Source: Lachnospiraceae bacterium UBA3310
GTDB lineage: Bacteria > Bacillota > Clostridia > Lachnospirales > Lachnospiraceae
Direction: 5' to 3'
Length of the DNA stretch: 64,000 nt
Assembly: GCA_002361355.1 (NCBI GenBank)
Contig: DESQ01000049.1
Span: 1-64,000, forward strand
Shown one piece after another: positions 9,410 to 18,275 of this stretch (position 1 is its first letter; each line of letters starts with the position of its first letter). The translations under genes were made by a program, and so were the position numbers. The notes beneath the pieces are model-generated. The model saw only the letters and a program-made list of their open reading frames with translations, was not told the origin of the DNA and did not search any database.

Positions 9410-11839
9410 CTACTCCGCCGTGTAAATTTCTACCTTTGCCATAATCTTCTGCACCGCCTCGTCAAGCGACAGATACCCGTCCAGATACTGCCCGCCGATG
9501 CTGATCACCGCATCCTCCACCACAGGATCAACCACATAGGGCGTGTATACGTTGCAGCAACGGTCATACAGAACCTGATACTCCTCCTTCGTGGGCATAT
9601 AGATATTCATACTGAACTCCCTGCCGTCTCCTGTACTGCCGCCGACGCTGCTCGACACCTCCCCGTAGTCCACATCCATCCCGCCATTTTGCAGTACCTT
9701 CCACTGAGGAGAAAGCTGCTCTTCCAGAGCCTTCTGATTGGTCATGAAACCTTCGTAGAGAAGGCTCTGTACCTGCGTTCCCATGAGCACATCGAAGAAC
9801 TGCTCCGCCTCCTTCTGATGTGCGGAGGATGCGTTCACCCCCACCAGGATGGAGGGAACAAAAACGCCCTCGCTCATCCCATCAAAAAATTGAAACACCT
9901 CGTCGGAAAATCCATCCACATGATACATGGACATCACCCGCTGATAATCATAGGTATCGTACAGCAAACCTGCTGCAAACATGCCGTCTCCCATCAGGAA
10001 ATCGTAGGTCGACTGCCCCACTGCGCCCAGATGATGATAATAGTAGCTTCTCTCCGAAGCGCTTTTCTGATAATAAGTCTTTTGAATGGCATACGACTCG
10101 ATCAGTTCATCAGGCAGCCCCTCGTTTGCGGCCCGATACATCCTCTCCGTATCAGACAGGTACGCCCTTAACAGCGCTTCGTCAATCTTCTCGGACGCAT
10201 CCACAAAGGCCGTTGCGCCCACAGGCAGGAACCGACGTACGGTGGACTCTCCGGAAACGAGATCACAGATTCCCACGTCGGGATTCTCTTCCCTGAGCCT
10301 TTCCATGGTATCCGCAAGAGACGTATAATCCGTGACGCCCTCCACATCGGCCTTTCTGCCGCCCACCATAGGAAGGGAGAAGGACACCGGCATCAGATAG
10401 ACGCCTCCGTTTTCCGTAAAGGATTCTACGATATTGGGAAGCAGTGCCGCGTCTCCAGTAAGCCCGTCGATATGCGGCTTTAAATCCATGAGAATCCCTT
10501 TTTCTATATAGGATTTTATGGGAAGCTCATCCAAAATGATCACATCCGGGCCCTTGCCGGCCATCAGCTCCGTGTTCAGTTTCTTGATGGCATCCTCTCT
10601 GGACTGACCGTCTGCGCCGTTAAGCGCCACCTCATATTTCACAAAGGTGTCCGGATGCTCCGTCTGGTACTGGGCGATGGCCTGCCGCACCGCATCCCAC
10701 TCTTCCAGCGCGTACACCGTCACCAGATCCTCCGGCACTGTGGGCACATTCGGATCATAGGTGTAGCGGATCAACTGCCCACCCGAAAAGAGCACCAGAA
10801 ATTCATCCTCCGGAAGCGTAATCATACCCCTGAGATTCATAGCCGGATTGCCGAAACTGGAGAGCGATCCGTCGATGATCTGCTCCATCGCGCTGCCGCC
10901 GATCACATGGCGGTACACGCCGCCTTTTCCCGCTATATACACGACCTCCTCTTCCCCCGGGACTACATAGACCGTGAAGGACTCGTCCGCATAGTACTCA
11001 CCCAGATAGTTCTCTTCCATAAACTTTTTCAGCACGTCGTCCGCCACGACCTTTTCTTCCTTCATATCGTAGAAGGTGACGCCCTCATTGGCTGTCATGA
11101 GTATCATATAATCGCCCTGAAACTGCACCAGATCCGGCTGAAACTCCAGCGTCATATAGTTGCTCAGAGAGCCGTCCTCCAAATGCAGCTCGTAGAGACA
11201 GCTTGCTCCCGACACTCTCACAAACAGCCGGTTTTCAGGGGACACCCAAATATCGGATACCAGTTTCCCGTCGGTGGGCAGTTCCTTAATCACCTGCGAG
11301 CTGCCGTCCGGCCTTCCCACCAAAAGCCCTACATGAAACTCCCCGGTGCCGTTGGTGTTCGGCGAAGACAAGACATAGACCGTGCCGTCCAGTCCCGCCC
11401 GCATCTGGAAAACATAATTATCCTCCGTAAAGGAATCCAGATCCTCAATTCCCGGTATTGGCTTCGTCTCCCAGGTCTCCCCGCCGTCCGTGGAAATGAT
11501 CTGTCCCGCCTTCTCATCCAGTACCAGAAGCGTGCCGTCCGAAAGTCTCGTCACGCCATAATCTTTTGTCACATACTCGGAGAGATCGATGGTGGATTCC
11601 ATGTACCTGCCCATGGCCGTGGCCTCACTGTCCTCCGGCGCACCGGTTTCCCCGCTCTGTGTTCCTGTATCCGCTGCATCTGCTCCGTCCGCATCCCCGG
11701 AAGCTGTTCCCTGCGCCGGCGCATTCGTCTGTCCGTTTCCGCCGCAGCCGCCAAGCAGCCCGGCCGCCGTCACAAGCGCCGCTAAAACCGCCAGCGCCTT
11801 CGTTATCTTTCCTTTTTCATCAAACAAATATCGTTTCAT
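9410..11839 (-). CDS. Lipoprotein: Asp-box/propeller-like region fused to an extracellular solute-binding domain (paralogue 2)
   Basis: An 809-residue lipoprotein with signal peptide and lipobox LGGC (about residues 29-32), a low-complexity Gly/Asp/Thr linker, the block TAMGRYMEST, an Asp-box STDGGETW, a long beta-rich region, then a solute-binding domain (AIAQYQTEHPDTFVKYEV, KKLNTELMAGKGPDVIIL). It matches paralogue 1 throughout, including GGSAMEQIIDGSL against GGAVMEQVINGGL. It is the first gene of the ABC operon and has a promoter with a TTTAGAGA direct repeat (11866-11899). The tandem pair probably arose by local duplication and may deliver different ligands to one MalFG channel (inference). 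Confidence 0.85.
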   Translation of the reverse strand: MKRYLFDEKGKITKALAVLAALVTAAGLLGGCGGNGQTNAPAQGTASGDADGADAADTGTQSGETGAPEDSEATAMGRYMESTIDLSEYVTKDYGVTRLSDGTLLVLDEKAGQIISTDGGETWETKPIPGIEDLDSFTEDNYVFQMRAGLDGTVYVLSSPNTNGTGEFHVGLLVGRPDGSSQVIKELPTDGKLVSDIWVSPENRLFVRVSGASCLYELHLEDGSLSNYMTLEFQPDLVQFQGDYMILMTANEGVTFYDMKEEKVVADDVLKKFMEENYLGEYYADESFTVYVVPGEEEVVYIAGKGGVYRHVIGGSAMEQIIDGSLSSFGNPAMNLRGMITLPEDEFLVLFSGGQLIRYTYDPNVPTVPEDLVTVYALEEWDAVRQAIAQYQTEHPDTFVKYEVALNGADGQSREDAIKKLNTELMAGKGPDVIILDELPIKSYIEKGILMDLKPHIDGLTGDAALLPNIVESFTENGGVYLMPVSFSLPMVGGRKADVEGVTDYTSLADTMERLREENPDVGICDLVSGESTVRRFLPVGATAFVDASEKIDEALLRAYLSDTERMYRAANEGLPDELIESYAIQKTYYQKSASERSYYYHHLGAVGQSTYDFLMGDGMFAAGLLYDTYDYQRVMSMYHVDGFSDEVFQFFDGMSEGVFVPSILVGVNASSAHQKEAEQFFDVLMGTQVQSLLYEGFMTNQKALEEQLSPQWKVLQNGGMDVDYGEVSSSVGGSTGDGREFSMNIYMPTKEEYQVLYDRCCNVYTPYVVDPVVEDAVISIGGQYLDGYLSLDEAVQKIMAKVEIYTAE

Positions 11840-11865
11840 ATCCCCGCACCTTTTTTAACCTTTTT

Positions 11866-11899
11866 ATTCTACCAGACTTATCTCTAAACAATCTCTAAA
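11866..11899 (-). promoter_or_regulatory. ABC-operon promoter with response-regulator-type direct repeat
   Basis: Minus strand: TTTAGAGA (11892-11899), TTG, TTTAGAGA (11881-11888), 9 bases, TAGAAT (11866-11871, preceded by TGG, an extended -10). The repeat takes the place of a -35. The same layout occurs at 12522-12555 and 18222-18255. Confidence 0.72.
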
Positions 11900-11903
11900 A
11901 TCT

Positions 11904-12485
11904 TTACTCATACTCTTCGATGATCACCCTCGTTGCCACAAAAGTTTCCCCTTCAAAATTCCCCTCGATCTCCACGCCCTGTCCTTCTTCCAGATCAGAA
12001 AACGAGGCTTCCTGCATATCAATCCCCGCACCGCCTCCCTGAATCTTCCAGTGCTCCACCTTCGTATCCACCGTAAATTTCACCGGAATCTTTTTGGCGT
12101 CCTCCACTTGTAGCAGCGTGACCATCCCGTCCTCATCTGACTGCGTAGTCTGGGCCAGAATCATGCCGTCCTCCTGCGGACTTAGTACCGTGCCGCCAAG
12201 GGACTCCGTTCCCTCCGCCCGATTCAATGTCTGCCCGACAGATTCCGTTCCCTCCGCGTACTGTTCCTTTTCCCCCGCCTCTTCGGCCTCCGGCCTCCAA
12301 TCCGACTCCTGCCCGGTTTCCTTCTCTGCGTCCTCCTGCGGATGAGCATCCTGCTTTTCATCTGTCAGCTCTAATTCCTTTACTTCCGTCTGCGGCTCAT
12401 CTTTCACTGCGCCCGCACATCCTGCCATTAGCATTCCCATACTTAACGCCATTCCGATCACTGCTATCCTTCTTCTGTCTTTCAT
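11904..12485 (-). CDS. Small acidic lipoprotein of unknown function
   Basis: A 193-residue protein with a signal peptide and lipobox MAGC (about residues 20-23). A strongly acidic E/Q-rich linker (about 28-100) contains a near-duplicated AEGTES block. The C-terminal 90 residues are beta-rich (KFTVDTKVEHW ... GQGVEIEGNFEGETFVATRV) and could be a small OB-like barrel resembling DUF5666-type domains (tentative). GGAAGG precedes the ATG. Its promoter carries the same direct repeat as the ABC operon 64 bases downstream. No terminator is seen between them, so read-through into the operon is possible. It is exported and membrane-anchored; its partner is unknown. Confidence 0.8.
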   Translation of the reverse strand: MKDRRRIAVIGMALSMGMLMAGCAGAVKDEPQTEVKELELTDEKQDAHPQEDAEKETGQESDWRPEAEEAGEKEQYAEGTESVGQTLNRAEGTESLGGTVLSPQEDGMILAQTTQSDEDGMVTLLQVEDAKKIPVKFTVDTKVEHWKIQGGGAGIDMQEASFSDLEEGQGVEIEGNFEGETFVATRVIIEEYE

Positions 12486-12521
12486 CCTGCTGCCTTCCTT
12501 TCATTCTTTTGTTTTAACAGA

Positions 12522-12555
12522 ATGATAACAACCCATCCTCTAAATTCTCTCTAAA
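12522..12555 (-). promoter_or_regulatory. Lipoprotein promoter with response-regulator-type direct repeat
   Basis: Minus strand: TTTAGAGA (12548-12555), GAA, TTTAGAGG (12537-12544), 9 bases, TATCAT (12522-12527). Repeat period and distance to the -10 are identical to the promoters at 11866-11899 and 18222-18255. Confidence 0.72.
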
Positions 12556-12596
12556 AAAAATGAAGATTTCATTATGACATCTTTAAGAAAAACACA

Positions 12597-12632
12597 GAAA
12601 AAAGACGCTCTGACATTTACCGTCAAAGCGCC
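12597..12632 (-). terminator. Terminator after hybrid kinase gene
   Basis: Minus strand: GGCGCTTTGAC / GTCAGAGCGTC stem (with G-U pairs), 7-base loop, then six T. It lies 20 bases past the stop of the 1138-residue kinase. Confidence 0.85.
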
Positions 12633-12651
12633 CATTTCCCTTTTCCGTTTT

Positions 12652-15600
12652 CTATTTCCTCAAATGCTTCTTGAGTACATCCATAAACAATTCAATATCA
12701 AGCGGCTTCGCAATATGATCGTTCATGCCGCTCTTTAAAGCCGCCTCTTTGTCCTCTTCCAGCGCGTTGGCCGTCATTGCGATAATCGGCAGCGTCTTGA
12801 CATCCTCCCTTGGCAGGGAACGAATCGTTCTGGTCGCCTCGTAACCGTTCATAATCGGCATCTGTACATCCATCAGCACCACATCGTAATAGTATTCCTC
12901 CGACCTTTTCACCATATCCACGGCGTCCGTTCCATCCGGCGCAGATTCCACCTCAAACCCGCTTTCCGTCAGGATCACCTCTGCGATCTCACGGTTCATC
13001 TCGATATCTTCCACCAGAAGAACCCGCTTGCCGCTAAAATCAACTGCCTGCCAAACAGCCTGGTCACTTTCCGTTTTCAGTTCCATATTGTTGGCAGCCA
13101 AAAGCGCCGATTTCAAATCCGACATAAAGAGCGGTTTCGCACAAAAAGCAGTAACGCCCGCCTCTTTGGCTTCCTCCTCGATATCCGTCCAGTCGTAGGC
13201 CGTCAGAATAATAATAGGCGACTCATCCCCAACCGTACTGCGGATCTTTCTGGCAGTCTCCACGCCGCTGGTCTCCGGCATCTGCCAGTCGATAATGTAG
13301 GTGTGGTAGGAATCTCCTTCATCCCGTGCAACTTTAGCGCGGTATACGGCTTCCCTGCCGGATGTTGTCCATTCAGCGCGCATGCCAATCGTCTTTAACA
13401 TCTTGCTCACGCTGTCACAAACATTGAAATCATCATCTACCACAAGTGCGCGCAGACCCTCCAGCTCCTTGATCTGTTCCGCGTTTTTCTCCACGTCCTG
13501 CAGCTTTAAGCTGAGATTGACTATAAAGGTACTACCTTTCCCCGCTTTGCTCTCAACGGTAACCGTACCGTTCATCATCTCCACGATATTTTTCGTAATG
13601 GCCATGCCAAGACCCGTGCCCTGAATGCCGCTTCTCGTGGTCGTCGATTCTCGTTCAAAGGGTTCAAAAATATGCTGTACAAACTCCTCCGACATGCCGA
13701 TGCCGTTGTCCTTGATGATAAATTCATAATCGCCGTATCCATGTTTAAAAGTAGTGTGCTGCATAATGCGGAACGTGATCATGCCGCCCGCCGGCGTATA
13801 TTTCACCGCATTGCTCATAAGGTTGATAAAGATCTGATTGAGTTTAAGCGGATCGGTAATCACATCCTCATTTGTTACCTCAAAGGTATCAATGAACAGC
13901 TCAAGCTGCTTTGCTTTCACCTGAGGCTGAATAATATTGACCAGATTGTGCATCAGCTCGGAGATATTGCATTCCTGCTCATGAATCTGCATCTTACCGC
14001 TCTCAATACGGCTCATATCCAGAATGTCATTAATCAGACTGAGCAAGTGATTGCTGGAGGAGAGAACCTTCTGCAGGCACTCCTTCACCTGTTCTCTGTT
14101 ATCGATACGGCTTGCTGCAATCGTGGCAAAACCGATAATGGCATTCATCGGTGTACGGATGTCATGACTCATATTGGACAGGAACGTGGTCTTCGCCTCA
14201 TTAGCCTGTTGGGCATGCATCAGCGCATCCTGCAGCGCGTCAGTCTGCTCCTTCTGCTTGATTACCTGTTCCGTGATATCTCTGGAAACAACCAGCACAA
14301 TCACATCGCCCGAAATATCGTCCTGCGTCATGATAAAGGTCTGACGCATACACATATGATGCTCATCGTTGCCCGTCATGCCCCAATAATCCACGTCGAC
14401 TTCCACTTCGCCTTTTTCAAAGCATTCCTTCAAATGATTCACATTCACCACGCGGCTGTAATCTTCAAGAGATTCCGCAAGGACATACCGTTTCCATCTT
14501 TCAAAGCACTCCGACGCCTTACAGGGCGCCTGTAACCCCGCTCTTTCCAGCAGAGAAATCTGTTCTCCCTCTGCATTTTCACGTACAATATCCTGCTCAA
14601 TCAAATCCCTTGTGAGGTTAAATTCAAACGAACTGAACGCGTTGGAGGTAATGGCAATCCGGTACTGCATCTCCTTACGGTTCATCACCGCCATTTCCTC
14701 TTTTCTTCTCTGCTCGCGCAGCTTCATCTCGGAAATATCCTGGCGCAGATACAACATCTTGACCACCCTACCCTCTTTCCGTTCGATGCAGACGACAGTC
14801 ATCTGTTCCCATGCCTCCTGTCCGTCCCGCATCACATGACATTCATAAGTAAAGGTATCCTGATCGGCCAGATTTTCCACGATCGATTCCGCCTTCAGCG
14901 TCTGCCTGAAATTCTCCTGCGCCTCCTCGCCGATGATCTCCCTGCTGTGATCCTCCACAATATCCGCATAGGCGCCCTCCGTCATCGCCTGATTATCCGA
15001 AAGCTTCATTCCCGCAGTGTAGGAGTAAACACCTGTCTCCAGATCCACCGTCAGATATTTAGAGGAAAAGAGCGTATTTAATCCCTTCAAAACATAGCTG
15101 ATCTGACGGTTTTCCACTTCGAGCTCTCTTCGCCGTTTCACAGAATTTACAACGACTACGATAAAGTAAACGGCAAAAAGCATGATCAATGCCACTTCCA
15201 GACCAATCCCCGCTTCGTTTGCCCTGTTGATCATACCTTTTGTGACATTCGGCGGAAACGTTTGTACCAGTACAAAATCATAATTAGTAAGATAGGTCAC
15301 GCAGATAATATCCGTCGCGCTGCCCCCCTCGCAGATAAACGCGCCCTGACCTCCGTTCTCAAATATATCTCTCACCCCATCCGCCGTAAGGCTGTCAATA
15401 AAGCCCCTGCTCTCCAAAACATCCGGCAGGCTGCCTTCCCCGTAATCCTGGTCATCGGAACTGGCTATCACTTCTCCGCTCGGCATACACAGCCAGGTGG
15501 GGCAAAACTCTCCGAAATATGTGGTGTTCAAAATCTTATTCAGATATTGTTCCGCCACATAAGATCCCCGGATGATGCCGATAATTTCCCCGTCCGACCG

Positions 15601-16068
15601 CACCGGCGCATAAAACATAATTCTCTTTTCTTCCTCCGCAAGGCGCTCGTCAAATACAGCCGTAATCCCGCTCTCGCCCTTCATGCCCCGCTCATAATAT
15701 TCACGGTCTGAAGAATTCACAGTCCTGCCGTCAGACAAATGAGTAACACCTTCCGCATCAGTAAACCGAACCGTATCAAAAACAGAACTTTTCTCTATTC
15801 CCTTAAGCGTATCCGCAGAGACAGTGTCTCCTCCCAGATAGATGTCAAAAAAATACCCGTAAGTAGTGATAATACGCAGCCCGTTTTCAAACTGATCGGA
15901 TATCTGCTGCGCCATCTGCCGCGTCGAATCCTCCGCATAGTTTTTGTTCTGCTCTATGATTCTTGCTTTATTCTGCGCCGTATAGATGTTAAATAAGATA
16001 ACTACCAGTACCAGCAAAGGAATGGAATAAATAATCGTATGAAATACTTTTTTCCTATTCATATTCAT
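12652..16068 (-). CDS. Membrane hybrid sensor histidine kinase with two receiver domains
   Basis: A 1138-residue kinase: membrane helix (about 8-28), extracellular Cache-like sensor region (about 30-285), second helix (about 292-312), two PAS-like regions (about 330-610), HisKA with phospho-acceptor SHDIRTP (His about 635), HATPase (DNGIGMS, GTGLGMA), then two receiver domains with phospho-acceptor motifs IIDWQMP (first) and LMDVQMP (second). It probably senses an extracellular ligand and phosphorylates through its own receivers. No HPt domain or DNA-binding output is attached. The ATG at 16068 has GAGG nine bases upstream and overlaps the end of the next kinase gene by 14 bases, so the two are coupled. 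Signal unknown. Confidence 0.9.
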   Translation of the reverse strand: MNMNRKKVFHTIIYSIPLLVLVVILFNIYTAQNKARIIEQNKNYAEDSTRQMAQQISDQFENGLRIITTYGYFFDIYLGGDTVSADTLKGIEKSSVFDTVRFTDAEGVTHLSDGRTVNSSDREYYERGMKGESGITAVFDERLAEEEKRIMFYAPVRSDGEIIGIIRGSYVAEQYLNKILNTTYFGEFCPTWLCMPSGEVIASSDDQDYGEGSLPDVLESRGFIDSLTADGVRDIFENGGQGAFICEGGSATDIICVTYLTNYDFVLVQTFPPNVTKGMINRANEAGIGLEVALIMLFAVYFIVVVVNSVKRRRELEVENRQISYVLKGLNTLFSSKYLTVDLETGVYSYTAGMKLSDNQAMTEGAYADIVEDHSREIIGEEAQENFRQTLKAESIVENLADQDTFTYECHVMRDGQEAWEQMTVVCIERKEGRVVKMLYLRQDISEMKLREQRRKEEMAVMNRKEMQYRIAITSNAFSSFEFNLTRDLIEQDIVRENAEGEQISLLERAGLQAPCKASECFERWKRYVLAESLEDYSRVVNVNHLKECFEKGEVEVDVDYWGMTGNDEHHMCMRQTFIMTQDDISGDVIVLVVSRDITEQVIKQKEQTDALQDALMHAQQANEAKTTFLSNMSHDIRTPMNAIIGFATIAASRIDNREQVKECLQKVLSSSNHLLSLINDILDMSRIESGKMQIHEQECNISELMHNLVNIIQPQVKAKQLELFIDTFEVTNEDVITDPLKLNQIFINLMSNAVKYTPAGGMITFRIMQHTTFKHGYGDYEFIIKDNGIGMSEEFVQHIFEPFERESTTTRSGIQGTGLGMAITKNIVEMMNGTVTVESKAGKGSTFIVNLSLKLQDVEKNAEQIKELEGLRALVVDDDFNVCDSVSKMLKTIGMRAEWTTSGREAVYRAKVARDEGDSYHTYIIDWQMPETSGVETARKIRSTVGDESPIIILTAYDWTDIEEEAKEAGVTAFCAKPLFMSDLKSALLAANNMELKTESDQAVWQAVDFSGKRVLLVEDIEMNREIAEVILTESGFEVESAPDGTDAVDMVKRSEEYYYDVVLMDVQMPIMNGYEATRTIRSLPREDVKTLPIIAMTANALEEDKEAALKSGMNDHIAKPLDIELFMDVLKKHLRK

Positions 16069-18154
16069 GATCTGCATCCTCTAAAATTTTATGTATTAGT
16101 ATCTGTAATACTTCAATGTCAACAGGCTTGACAAAATGTTCGTTCATCCCCGCCTGCAATGACTTCTGCCGATCCTCCTCCATCGCATCCGAGGAGAGCG
16201 CGATAATCGGTATCCTGGAAATCTTTTCGTTTTCCAGTCTGCGAATCGCTCTGGCCGTCTCGTAACCGTTCATTCCCGGCATCTCGATATCCATCAGTAC
16301 CAGCGCATATTTACCGGGCTCGGAAACCTTCAAAAGTTCATAGGCGCTCACACCGTCACAGGCTGACTCCACCCGGTATCCCAGATTCTTGAGTAGTTCT
16401 TCCTCGATCTCCCTGTTGATACCGTTATCCTCCACCAAAAGAATGCAGCTCTTGTCCTCCGCATCCCCCGGCGCGTCAAGGGTTTTGCCCTCCTGTTCCA
16501 TATAGGAACCCCGCATGGGATATTTGATGGGAAGGCTTACCGTAAACGTGCTTCCCTCCCCCACTTTGCTCTCTACCGTGATGTCACCGCCCATGACTTC
16601 CACATAGCTTTTCACTACCGCAAGCCCGGCTCCCGGCATACCGTTGTACACCGCATTCTTTTCCTGTCTGGCCGGCTCAAAAATCGCTTCCAGACGTTCT
16701 TCCGGAATGCCGCATCCGGTATCCGAAATCACAAACCGGTACATCCTGCGGCCTTTCCTGTCACTTTCGCTCTCTCTGACCATAAGGCTCACCTGTCCCC
16801 TGGCCGGCGTATATTTGACCGCATTGTCAAGCAGTTGGTTCAAAATCTCCCGCAGCCTGATGTAATCGACCTCCACCGTGAAATGGGAAAGTCCCGTCTT
16901 GTCCAGATTGAATTTTATATTCTTTGCCTTGATCGGCCGCTCGGCACCCTTCTCAACCTCCTTCAGGAGTTCTCCGAGGTGGTACTCCCGCTCCGTCAGC
17001 TCCGCTCTGGACGGCTCGCTCAGATTATCTTTTAGAAATTCGTCAAAGACTGCCAGAAGTTCCTCTCCGGAATGGTTGATCTTTTCAATGCACTCCCCTA
17101 CCTTACCCGGATCCCCGACGCATCCCTTCAAAAGCTCCGCATAACCGATAATAGCATTTAGCGGCGTCCTGATATCATGGGACATATTGGCAAAAAAGGT
17201 ATTCCTTGTAAGCCGCTCTGTCTCCGCCTGCCGAAGGGCCGATTTTAAAAGCGACTGTCTCTCTACCTGCTCCGTGATATCTCTTGACACAGAGAGAGCA
17301 ATCACATCGCCCGTATGCTCGTTTTTCTCCAGAAAAAACGTGTAATGGCTCAGACGCCTTCTGCCGTACATATCCATAACCCAGCTATCGTATGTCTGCT
17401 CCCGCTCCCCCTCTTCATAACAGCGGATCAGTCTCTCTATGTTAAAAAAACGATGATATTCATTCAGCTCGCCCGCCTCCGTAAAGTCCGCCCAGAATGC
17501 GGCAAAATCAGAGTATTTTTCAAAAGGCTGTATTCCCATAAAAATGAAGAGATTCTGCACTTTTCCCTCCGCGTTCAACACGGATGCCGAGATAAACTCA
17601 TCCCTTGTCAGATTGATCTCCACAAAAGAAACCGCATCGTAGAGAAGCGCCCTCCTAAAGTAATCTTCCCGCAAACGTGCACCGTAAAGCGCCTCGTTCA
17701 CCCGTTCCAGTTCCGCCATCCGCTTCTGTATCCGCTCCGTTGCATCCTCGATAAAAACGTAAAAGAGATCGCCGTAAGCTGCCGTGTGAACAAAGTGCCC
17801 GTAGTCCTCCACCCAGCGCACCATGCCGTCCTTTCGGACAATCCGGTACTCCACATAATCAAGATTATCGCTGCCGTGAGCGATCTGCGCTTTGATGCTT
17901 TCCTCCACTTTATCAATATCCGCCGGATGAACAATCCCCTTAAAGGTATACCCTGTCAGTTCTTTAAATTCCTCCAGCGTATCACAGCCGAAAATCCGCA
18001 GCATCGCACCGTTGATGTAAACCAGTTCCTCGTCGCCGTCCGCATGGTAAATAAAAAAGCCACCGGGCATTCCCTCTGAAATCTGCTCGATAATGGGCAG
18101 TGTATGTTCATCAAAACTGATTGTAAAATCTTCTTTATCTCTGTATTGTCTCAC
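16055..18154 (-). CDS. Cytoplasmic PAS hybrid histidine kinase
   Basis: A 699-residue protein without membrane helices. It has an N-terminal PAS domain (GGFFIYHADGDEELVYING; conserved HPAD), a second PAS-like region (about 160-300), HisKA with SHDIRTP (His about 325), HATPase (DTGCGIP, GAGLAVV) and a C-terminal receiver (ILLVEDNGINRE, phospho-Asp in LMDIEMP). It uses a GTG start with GGAGG seven bases upstream. It is co-transcribed with, and closely related in its catalytic core to, the larger hybrid kinase that follows. Its promoter region is shared divergently with the response regulator at 18276. Confidence 0.9.
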   Translation of the reverse strand: MRQYRDKEDFTISFDEHTLPIIEQISEGMPGGFFIYHADGDEELVYINGAMLRIFGCDTLEEFKELTGYTFKGIVHPADIDKVEESIKAQIAHGSDNLDYVEYRIVRKDGMVRWVEDYGHFVHTAAYGDLFYVFIEDATERIQKRMAELERVNEALYGARLREDYFRRALLYDAVSFVEINLTRDEFISASVLNAEGKVQNLFIFMGIQPFEKYSDFAAFWADFTEAGELNEYHRFFNIERLIRCYEEGEREQTYDSWVMDMYGRRRLSHYTFFLEKNEHTGDVIALSVSRDITEQVERQSLLKSALRQAETERLTRNTFFANMSHDIRTPLNAIIGYAELLKGCVGDPGKVGECIEKINHSGEELLAVFDEFLKDNLSEPSRAELTEREYHLGELLKEVEKGAERPIKAKNIKFNLDKTGLSHFTVEVDYIRLREILNQLLDNAVKYTPARGQVSLMVRESESDRKGRRMYRFVISDTGCGIPEERLEAIFEPARQEKNAVYNGMPGAGLAVVKSYVEVMGGDITVESKVGEGSTFTVSLPIKYPMRGSYMEQEGKTLDAPGDAEDKSCILLVEDNGINREIEEELLKNLGYRVESACDGVSAYELLKVSEPGKYALVLMDIEMPGMNGYETARAIRRLENEKISRIPIIALSSDAMEEDRQKSLQAGMNEHFVKPVDIEVLQILIHKILEDADHEYE

Positions 18155-18174
18155 TGCCTTTCCTCCCAGATTCG

Positions 18175-18183
18175 ATCATAACA
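18175..18183 (-). promoter_or_regulatory. Putative extended -10 of the hybrid kinase operon
   Basis: Minus strand TGTTATGAT, 21 bases upstream of the GTG start, without a clear -35. The TTTAGAGA repeat at 18222-18240 lies upstream of it and could also influence this direction. Confidence 0.4.
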
Positions 18184-18221
18184 TTTAATCTGGAAAAAGA
18201 AAAGAGCCTAAAATTTTTTAA

Positions 18222-18255
18222 TTTAGAGATATTTTATAGAATTGTGTGATAAAAT
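18222..18255 (+). promoter_or_regulatory. Response-regulator promoter with direct repeat (autoregulation)
   Basis: Plus strand: TTTAGAGA (18222-18229), TAT, TTTATAGA (18233-18240), 9 bases, TAAAAT (18250-18255). It has the same geometry as the lipoprotein and ABC-operon promoters, which suggests the regulator encoded just downstream binds all three. Confidence 0.7.
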
Positions 18256-18275
18256 AATGGCGAAAGGTGACGGCT

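Noticed and set aside
10655..11785. 376-codon open frame opposite the second solute-binding lipoprotein
   Set aside because: Basic, low-quality translation in the mirror frame of a clear lipoprotein gene.
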